Positions 39,386-45,135 of a DNA stretch of 45,135 bases are shown here, one piece after another. The notes beneath the pieces are model-generated. The model worked only from the letters and a program-made list of their open reading frames with translations. It did not search any database and was not told the DNA's origin. The DNA lies in contig PMOK01000066.1 in NCBI GenBank assembly GCA_003162425.1, positions 1 through 45,135 on the forward strand, written 5' to 3'. Within the stretch, counting starts at the first letter, position 1; each line of letters begins with the position of its first letter. A program made the translations under genes and the position numbers. This DNA is from Bryobacterales bacterium (GTDB lineage Bacteria; Acidobacteriota; Terriglobia; Bryobacterales; Bryobacteraceae).

Positions 39386-40653
39386 TTCAGCTTAGTAGTG
39401 ACCCAGGTCATTTGTATTCCCTCGGGGAGATGAAAGGCCGTTCCTTCCGTGAAGAAAGTGCTGACGCCTGGGACCTTGAAGGCAATCTCGGTTTCGGAGT
39501 GTGTGGTGATGAGATTGCCAGCCACGCCAGCGGTGTTCCGGTCCATGTTGTAGGTGCCGACACCGAGAGCGAGGCCTGCGAGCGGCACCGTCCCGAGCAT
39601 CTGTCCAATGAACCTCGCGTGATGCCCCAGGAACTCGATGTCGGTGAATTCGAGACCGACCAGATAGTACGGGCGCGGGGCCAATTGTCGCTCCAGCCTT
39701 CGGATTCGGCCCAGCAGCAACGCGCCTTTAGGAATGAGATCAGCGCCGTGAGAACGGACCGGTGCCTCGATAATCGCCCGGATACTGTCGCCCACGGCCG
39801 CCGTTTTCGAATCAATCGCCTGAGCCATGCGGACGGAGATTTCCAAACCGGCGGGGATTTGGAGCTCCGTCACAGGTGGCGCTGGCCTCTCGATCGATGC
39901 GGGCTTGTTGAACGACAGCTCGGCCGCCCCGCTGAATTCGCGGCAGTGGCTGAACTCGATTCGGTTGCGGCTCTCCACGCCGTTCTGCTTCGTGACCGAT
40001 GTCTCGATACTCTGCGGAAGCAGCAAATCTTGAGATCGCCCGCGCATGCGGGCGTAGTCGAGCGACTCTCGGATATTGGTGACACGAAGATCCGGTGGAA
40101 TATCATGGGCGACGGTTTCCAGGCGCAGCAGCTCCAAAGTTTCGGCATCGGCCCAGAAGGATCCGGTCTCGGACACGCGCCCGCCACGCCCTTCAATTTG
40201 CACATCCCAACCGCTCAGGTTCAACGGAATTGTATAATCCCACCGGATTGCGCGGTGTCCCAAAATCTCTTCGTTGCCACGAAACTTAATGGTGCTGTTG
40301 TTGTCGATTAACACGCTTTTGATGGCCGATCGAAAGCCGCCGGTCGAAATCAAGCCGGCTCCCACCATATCCGCAACGTCCCGGTCTTCGAATTCCTTGG
40401 CGCCGGGCCAGGAATAGAGCTCGCTATCCTTGACCACGGCGACTTCCACGTTCACAGTGTCGACGTGCTGGAAGCGTTGGCGCCCGTTTTTGCGCTCCTC
40501 CCGCTCGACGGTTTCCACGCAGGTGTAGTTGTCCAGCGCCTCGAGAGATTTCCCGATTTCGCGTCTGATCTGGGAGAGCTGAATCACGTCTTTCGGCAGC
40601 TCAGACTGCGCACTCAAGGCGGTTACGAAGATTAGACTGCCCAGAGCCTTCAC
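39382..40653 (-). CDS. Exported hypothetical protein
   Basis: 423 residues. Short signal (KALGSLIFVTALSAQS), then helix (ELPKDVIQLSQIRREIGKSL), LDNYTCVETVEREERKNGRQ and a long beta-rich body (HRAIRWDYTIPLNLSGWDV, FWADAETLELLRLETVAHD). The C-terminal third (IPAGLEISVRMAQAIDSKTA, LIPKGALLLGRIRRLERQ) resembles the TrbI/VirB10-like or YbbR-like beta fold of other Acidobacteriota proteins. No function known. The TAG stop (39382-39384) belongs to the outer GTAG of the 112-bp element. It lies 10 bp downstream of the ADOP permease gene on the same strand, so the two may form an operon. Confidence 0.55.
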   Translation of the reverse strand: MKALGSLIFVTALSAQSELPKDVIQLSQIRREIGKSLEALDNYTCVETVEREERKNGRQRFQHVDTVNVEVAVVKDSELYSWPGAKEFEDRDVADMVGAGLISTGGFRSAIKSVLIDNNSTIKFRGNEEILGHRAIRWDYTIPLNLSGWDVQIEGRGGRVSETGSFWADAETLELLRLETVAHDIPPDLRVTNIRESLDYARMRGRSQDLLLPQSIETSVTKQNGVESRNRIEFSHCREFSGAAELSFNKPASIERPAPPVTELQIPAGLEISVRMAQAIDSKTAAVGDSIRAIIEAPVRSHGADLIPKGALLLGRIRRLERQLAPRPYYLVGLEFTDIEFLGHHARFIGQMLGTVPLAGLALGVGTYNMDRNTAGVAGNLITTHSETEIAFKVPGVSTFFTEGTAFHLPEGIQMTWVTTKLK

Positions 40654-40662
40654 ACCAAAAGT

Positions 40663-43098
40663 TTACTCCTGGCGCAGCGCACTCACCGGATTGATCCGGA
40701 TGGCACGCATCGCGGGAATACAACACGCCACTGCGGCAATGGCCAGGATCATCAGGAATACAGCCGCGTAGGTGACGGGATCAGTCGGCTCAACGCCGTA
40801 TAGAATTTGCCCCAGCAGCCGCGCGACAATCAGCGCCAGGCCCAATCCAATAGCCGTGCCTGTGCCAATCAGCATCAGCGCGCGCCGTCCGATCAGCCCC
40901 AGCACTTGCGCCTGGCTAGCGCCAATGGCCATCCGAATCCCGATCTCGCGCGTCCGCCGCGAGACCGCGTAAGCCATCACTCCGTAAATTCCGGTTGCCG
41001 CCAAAATCAGCGCCAGAAGGCCGAATGCACCCAGAGCCGATGCGGCTACGCGGGCAGGGAAGAGCGGCAGGTCAAGCTGTTGCATCATGGTTCCTGTGGA
41101 ATAAAGCGCGACGGTCGGGTCCAGATCGCGCACTGCATTGCGCAACAGTTGGACCGCTTGCGCGCCGTTCAACTGCGTGCGTGCCACCACCGACGCGTTG
41201 GCGCTGTACCAGATTTCGAGCGGTCTCCAAAAAGCAGGACTCCGATTTTCCGTCAGCGAGATATACTTACCGTCCTCCGCCACGCCGACAATCTCGATGG
41301 GCTTGCCGCCCGGCGATAACATGAATCGACTTCCGATCGGCTCGCCCCCATGCAGCAATTTTTCGACAAATGCCTGGTTCACCACAGCCACGCGATTGCC
41401 GCCTTGCTTGTCCCGGTCGTCGAACTCGCGTCCTTTTAGGAGCTTGGTTTCGAGAGTGCGGAAATAGTCGGGCGAGACTGAATAGTAATAGGCAAGTGGC
41501 GCCTCCGTGGCCTTAGGCTGGGGCTGGCCTTCAATGAAGATGCTGTCCGACGAACTGCTGAGCGAGAGCGGTAACGCATCCACCAGCCCAGCCGATTGGA
41601 TGCCCGGAATGGCCCGCACTTTTTCCAGTAACTGCCGCTCGAACTGCCGTCCACGAGCCTCACTGTATCCCTGGATGTTGAGATCGAACGAGACCGTCAC
41701 CGCGCCTTCCGGATTGTAGCCGATGGGTGCATGCAGCGCACGCTGCAGGCTGCGCACCACCAGCACCGAGCAGACCAACAACAGCACCGACAATCCCACC
41801 TGGCTGGCCACTACATAATCGCGCACATGCCAGCGGCGCGATCGTTCAGCCGCCACTTCGTTCTTCAAAGCGGAAACCAGGTCAGTCCTGGTGGATTGCA
41901 TTGCCGGAAGCAAGCCAAACAATAATGTTGTCGCCACCGACATCAGCAGGGCGAACAGAAATACGCGCCAGTCCGTCGTGAAATTTGCAAATAGCGGAAC
42001 GTCCATGGCCGGCCGCCAGGAGGATAGTGCATCCGTAATCCAAAGCACCAGCAGCGCGCCCCCTGCGCCGCCGGCGAGTGCGGCCACTAGATTTTCCGTG
42101 AGCAACTGGCGGATTAGCCGGCCACGTTCCGCGCCGATAGCCAAACGGATCGCCGTCTCCTTGCGCCGGTCCGATGCCCGCGCCAACAACATGCTGGCCA
42201 GGTTGGTGCAGGCCACCAACAGAACCAGGCAAGAGACGCCGAATAGTGCGGCTGCGAATCCCACCACCGCGCCGCGCAGGTAGTTGCCGGCCAGGCCCGG
42301 CGGCGTCAGCATGATCTTCATGCCGGCATCTTCCTTCGGATATTCTTCGGCCAGCTTGCGCGCGACGCTGTTCAAACCTGCTTGGCCCTGCGGCAACGTC
42401 ACCCCAGACTTCAGACGGCCCACGATAAAGGTGTTCGAGACATCCCGCCGGTCCAGGTAACCACTCCCGCCCTCGAGTTCTTTCTGCATCATCAGCGGGA
42501 AGAAAACCTCGGGCGTGTAAAAAAGCTCGGTGCCGAAGAAGCCTTGCGGCGCGACACCCAGCACCGTGAAATCCATGCTGTTGAATTTCACTTGGCGCCC
42601 CACCACTGATGGATCGCCGCCGAACCGCTTCTGCCAGCAGCCATAGCTGATCACAGCCACAGGATGCCCGCCCGGAACCCGATCGTCCTCAGGAAGCAGC
42701 AACCGCCCTCGCACCGGCTTCACGCCGAGCATGTTGAAATAATTGCCGGTCACCAGATAACCCCACAGCCGCTGGCTCGCGCCCGGCAGACCAAGACTCG
42801 CCGGGAGAATCCGATAGGCAGCTAATCCAGCGAGCACGGTGTTTCGATCGCGCATGTCCCGGTAGTTGGGAACGCTGAGCGTTGGATAAGTATTGCCGGC
42901 CATCGTCTCGTTGATTGCAACCAGTTCCGAAGAGCGCTCCACCGGCAGCGGCCGCAGCAAAACGGCGTTGATGACGCTGAAAATCGCAGTGTTGGCGCCG
43001 ATCCCAAGAGCCAGCGTCAGTATCGCGACGATGGAGAAGCCAGGATTCTGGCGAAGGCGGCGCAAGGCCAGGCGGAGGTCAAGCAGTAGACGATCCAT
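40663..43098 (-). CDS. ADOP-family duplicated ABC transporter permease (MacB/FtsX-like)
   Basis: 811 residues from ATG 43098 (TTG 43137 would add 13). The N-terminal LRLALRRLRQNPGFSIVAIL followed by TLALGIGANTAIFSVINAVL is the acidobacterial duplicated orphan permease signature. Two MacB periplasmic cores alternate with FtsX domains (LASMLLARASDRRKETAIRL and the C-terminal YGVMAYAVSRRTREIGIRMA). About eight membrane helices in total. No ATPase gene is adjacent and no PadR regulator precedes it here. Substrates are not established. Confidence 0.9.
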   Translation of the reverse strand: MDRLLLDLRLALRRLRQNPGFSIVAILTLALGIGANTAIFSVINAVLLRPLPVERSSELVAINETMAGNTYPTLSVPNYRDMRDRNTVLAGLAAYRILPASLGLPGASQRLWGYLVTGNYFNMLGVKPVRGRLLLPEDDRVPGGHPVAVISYGCWQKRFGGDPSVVGRQVKFNSMDFTVLGVAPQGFFGTELFYTPEVFFPLMMQKELEGGSGYLDRRDVSNTFIVGRLKSGVTLPQGQAGLNSVARKLAEEYPKEDAGMKIMLTPPGLAGNYLRGAVVGFAAALFGVSCLVLLVACTNLASMLLARASDRRKETAIRLAIGAERGRLIRQLLTENLVAALAGGAGGALLVLWITDALSSWRPAMDVPLFANFTTDWRVFLFALLMSVATTLLFGLLPAMQSTRTDLVSALKNEVAAERSRRWHVRDYVVASQVGLSVLLLVCSVLVVRSLQRALHAPIGYNPEGAVTVSFDLNIQGYSEARGRQFERQLLEKVRAIPGIQSAGLVDALPLSLSSSSDSIFIEGQPQPKATEAPLAYYYSVSPDYFRTLETKLLKGREFDDRDKQGGNRVAVVNQAFVEKLLHGGEPIGSRFMLSPGGKPIEIVGVAEDGKYISLTENRSPAFWRPLEIWYSANASVVARTQLNGAQAVQLLRNAVRDLDPTVALYSTGTMMQQLDLPLFPARVAASALGAFGLLALILAATGIYGVMAYAVSRRTREIGIRMAIGASQAQVLGLIGRRALMLIGTGTAIGLGLALIVARLLGQILYGVEPTDPVTYAAVFLMILAIAAVACCIPAMRAIRINPVSALRQE

Positions 43099-43187
43099 GG
43101 ATAGCAAACGTAGCACGAGGTCAATTAGTTCGGACAAAATTGTAACTCGGCTATCGGCTGCGTCGGTGTATACTTGCGGGAAACAGG

Positions 43188-44003
43188 ATGACTCCCCAAG
43201 GTGTCGGACTTCTCTTACTTTTGAACACGGTTCTGCTCGCCCAAGACCGCAACCCTTTCGCCAACGATCCCAATGCCGCCAAAGCCGGCGAATTCCAATT
43301 CCGCATCAACTGCTCGTTCTGTCACGGCCTGGGCGCGCGCGGCGGCGGGCGCGGGCCCGATCTCACGCTGGCCCGCAAGCGCCACGGAGCCTCGGATGCC
43401 GAAATGTTCCAAAACATCAAAAACGGAATTCCGGGGACAGCCATGCCGGCCGCGATCGGGAGCATCGGTGTCGGCATGACGGATGAGGAAGTCTGGCAAG
43501 TGGTCGCGTATATACGTAGCGTGCAAATGAAAACGCCGGCGCATCCACCCGGCAACGCGGCCAATGGCAAGGATGCGTTTTTCGGCTCCGCCAAATGCTT
43601 CGCCTGTCACATGGTGCAGGGCAAAGGCGGACGGCTGGGGCCGGATTTGACGGGCACCGGGAGCTCTCGCTCCATCGAGTCCATTGTCGAATCCATTCGC
43701 GAGCCAAGCCGTAGGCTGGCGGCCGGACTTACCGAAGCCACCAAAGCATTTCCGCAGGAATACGAAACCGTGACCGTGGTCACTGCGGAGGGCAAGACCA
43801 TCACGGGCGTCACTCTCAACGAAGACAGCTTCAGCGTCCAGATAATGGATCCCGCGGAGAAAATCTATCTGTTTGAAAAAGACAAATTGCGTTCCTTCAA
43901 AAAGACTCGTGTGTCCCTGATGCCTGCCTATGATACAGCGCAGCTCAGCGACAAAGATTTGGGCGACATTGTTGCCTATCTGCTCAGTGTGGAGGATAAA
44001 TGA
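43188..44003 (+). CDS. Exported di-haem cytochrome c, partner of the PQQ dehydrogenase
   Basis: 271 residues. Signal (VGLLLLLNTVLLAQ), first haem site INCSFCHGLGARGGGRGPDL (C42, C45, H46), second KCFACHMVQGKGGRLGPDLT near residue 140, and C-terminal cytochrome helix (LSDKDLGDIVAYLLSV). A segment VTAEGKTITGVTLNEDSFSV (repressed in single-haem types) is typical of cytochromes encoded with PQQ alcohol dehydrogenases. The next gene starts within its stop (ATGA overlap), so the two are translationally coupled. It probably accepts electrons from the dehydrogenase. Confidence 0.85.
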   Translation: MTPQGVGLLLLLNTVLLAQDRNPFANDPNAAKAGEFQFRINCSFCHGLGARGGGRGPDLTLARKRHGASDAEMFQNIKNGIPGTAMPAAIGSIGVGMTDEEVWQVVAYIRSVQMKTPAHPPGNAANGKDAFFGSAKCFACHMVQGKGGRLGPDLTGTGSSRSIESIVESIREPSRRLAAGLTEATKAFPQEYETVTVVTAEGKTITGVTLNEDSFSVQIMDPAEKIYLFEKDKLRSFKKTRVSLMPAYDTAQLSDKDLGDIVAYLLSVEDK

Positions 44004-45135
44004 GGCTCTACTCTGTCGTCCTATTATTGTCGTTAGCTTCTGCACTGACAGCGCAGGTTACATACGATCGCATTTTGAACTCTTCCAAGGAGCCCCAGAA
44101 CTGGCTCACGTATTCTGGCGATTACTCCGGACACCGCTTCAGCACGCTGGATCAAATCAATGTGGACAACGTGAAGTCGCTGGTGGCCAAGTGGGTATAT
44201 CAAACGGGCGCAACCGGAAAGTTTGAGACTACGCCGCTGGTGGTGGACGGCATTCTCTATGGAACTGCTCCCGATAATCGCGCTTTCGCGCTGGATGCGC
44301 GCACCGGCCGTCCCATCTGGCTTTATCAGCGCCAATTGCCTGCGGATATCCGGCCTTGCTGCGGCCGCGTGAATCGCGGCGTGGCTATACTTGGCGACAA
44401 AGTTTTTATGGGCACCCTCGACGCTCATATGATGGCGCTCGACGCCAAAACCGGGAACGTCGTCTGGGATGTTTCGGCCGTTGACTACGCTGGAGGCTAC
44501 ACCTTCACGCCCGCTCCGCTCGTGGTGAAGAACCTGGTGGTGATGGGCGTCGCCGGCGGCGAGTATGGCATCCGCGGCTTCATCGACGCCTACGATGCCG
44601 CCACTGGTCAACGAAAATGGCGCTTCTACACCGTTCCCGGACGCGGTGAGCCCGGCCAGGAAACGTGGGAAGGCGAATCCTACAAAACGGGCGGCGCTGC
44701 GGCCTGGATCACCGGCGTTTACGATCCCGCCACCAACTTGATCTTTTGGCCAACCGGCAACCCCTCGCCCTCCAATCGTGGCGAAGGTCGCGCGGGCGAC
44801 AATCTGTACAGCAATACGCTGCTCGCGCTCGATGCCGATACGGGAAAACTCAAGTGGCATTTTCAATTCACCCATCACGACGAGCACGACTGGGATTCCA
44901 CCGAAGTTCCGGTCATCATCGACCAGGGCGACAAACACCTGATCGTGCAAGCGAATCGGAACGGCTACTTCTACGTGTTGGATCGCACCAACGGAAAGCT
45001 GCTCTCGGCCACTCCGTTCGGTAAAGTGACATGGAGTGATCACAAGGATTCCGAAGGCCGTCCAGTGGCCACCAAGGAAAGTTCGCCCACGCTGGAAGGC
45101 CGCTTCGTCTGTCCCGGCGCCTCAGGCGTCACCAA
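44000..45135 (+). CDS. PQQ-dependent alcohol dehydrogenase (quinoprotein), partial at the window edge
   Basis: 378 residues to the right edge; the stop is outside the window. Signal peptide (RLYSVVLLLSLASALTAQ), then the eight-bladed quinoprotein fold: NWLTYSGDYSGHRFSTLDQI, YGTAPDNRAFALDARTGRPI, vicinal cysteines RPCCGRVNRG (C120-C121), MGTLDAHMMALDAKTGNVVW, IFWPTGNPSPSNRGEGRAGD (metal/PQQ site) and HHDEHDWDST (catalytic Asp). It oxidises alcohols or sugars in the periplasm and passes electrons to the cytochrome encoded just upstream. Confidence 0.9.
   Translation, partial: MRLYSVVLLLSLASALTAQVTYDRILNSSKEPQNWLTYSGDYSGHRFSTLDQINVDNVKSLVAKWVYQTGATGKFETTPLVVDGILYGTAPDNRAFALDARTGRPIWLYQRQLPADIRPCCGRVNRGVAILGDKVFMGTLDAHMMALDAKTGNVVWDVSAVDYAGGYTFTPAPLVVKNLVVMGVAGGEYGIRGFIDAYDAATGQRKWRFYTVPGRGEPGQETWEGESYKTGGAAAWITGVYDPATNLIFWPTGNPSPSNRGEGRAGDNLYSNTLLALDADTGKLKWHFQFTHHDEHDWDSTEVPVIIDQGDKHLIVQANRNGYFYVLDRTNGKLLSATPFGKVTWSDHKDSEGRPVATKESSPTLEGRFVCPGASGVT

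Noticed and set aside
44881..44898. Possible lanthanide-type Asp-x-Asp signature in the PQQ dehydrogenase (HDWDS).
   Set aside because: Aligning on the conserved Trp-Asp puts the catalytic Asp second, leaving Ser-Thr after it, so the extra lanthanide Asp is not supported. The alignment is ambiguous without a profile.
44033..45043. Long antisense open frames opposite the PQQ dehydrogenase, cytochrome (43215-44045) and histidine kinase (29284-30255) genes.
   Set aside because: GC-rich shadows of well-supported genes; their translations show no family features.

Overview
The window is GC-rich bacterial chromosome that reads like Acidobacteriota, most likely a Solibacter/Bryobacter relative. Supporting traits are a large duplicated-type ABC permease (ADOP family), an FG-GAP/ASPIC-UnbV secreted protein, a PQQ-alcohol-dehydrogenase/cytochrome c pair, several secreted proteins of a kind common in that phylum, and dense intergenic hairpin repeats. 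This placement is inferred from gene families, not from a marker gene. No rRNA, tRNA, CRISPR array or prophage was seen.

Region 1 (1-4.2 kb): the start of a TacA-type (DUF1778) antitoxin with promoter and operator, an HDOD protein, a motA-motB stator pair, and a HigB-HigA toxin-antitoxin module with a palindromic operator. Region 2 (4.0-19.8 kb): an exopolysaccharide locus. A near-consensus promoter and ~200-nt leader precede a ribbon-helix-helix protein, a Wza-type export protein, a Wzc-type tyrosine autokinase, a methyltransferase, a split transketolase and a CapD/WbpM-type sugar dehydratase. These are followed by an O-antigen ligase/polymerase and a FecR-like protein on the other strand, and a divergent operon of a membrane J-domain protein, a TPR protein, a zinc-ribbon membrane protein and a 49-residue membrane protein. 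The matching CpsB phosphatase lies at 19.0-19.8 kb. No glycosyltransferase or flippase is visible. Between 17.4 and 19.0 kb is a decayed patch: a frameshifted toxin beside an intact antitoxin, a frameshifted hypothetical gene and an ankyrin-repeat fragment.

Region 3 (19.9-27.7 kb): response regulator, beta-propeller protein, acetolactate-synthase-like TPP enzyme, fragments of a PadR regulator and of a di-haem oxidoreductase, a DUF883-like protein, a cytochrome c, a long TPR protein and a zinc-ribbon membrane protein. Region 4 (27.9-35.6 kb): toastrack lipoprotein, hybrid histidine kinase, a REP-associated tyrosine transposase (RAYT) between inverted REP hairpins, a membrane MutS-like ATPase with a divergent stand-alone Smr gene, and an ECF sigma/putative anti-sigma/secreted-protein operon. 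Region 5 (35.6-45.1 kb): FG-GAP/ASPIC protein, Tat-exported GH3 glycosidase, hypothetical secreted protein, ADOP permease, di-haem cytochrome c and a truncated PQQ dehydrogenase.

The most unusual signal is the repeat system. At least five hairpin families share one design: a GTAG or GTGG head, a stem of about 7-9 bp and a short loop, often in head-opposed pairs. They include two copies of a 112-bp four-hairpin element 28.7 kb apart. In five genes the TAG stop codon is the last three bases of a GTAG at the edge of such a repeat. One 112-bp copy supplies the stop codons of both convergent neighbours. The single RAYT gene is the natural candidate for moving these elements.
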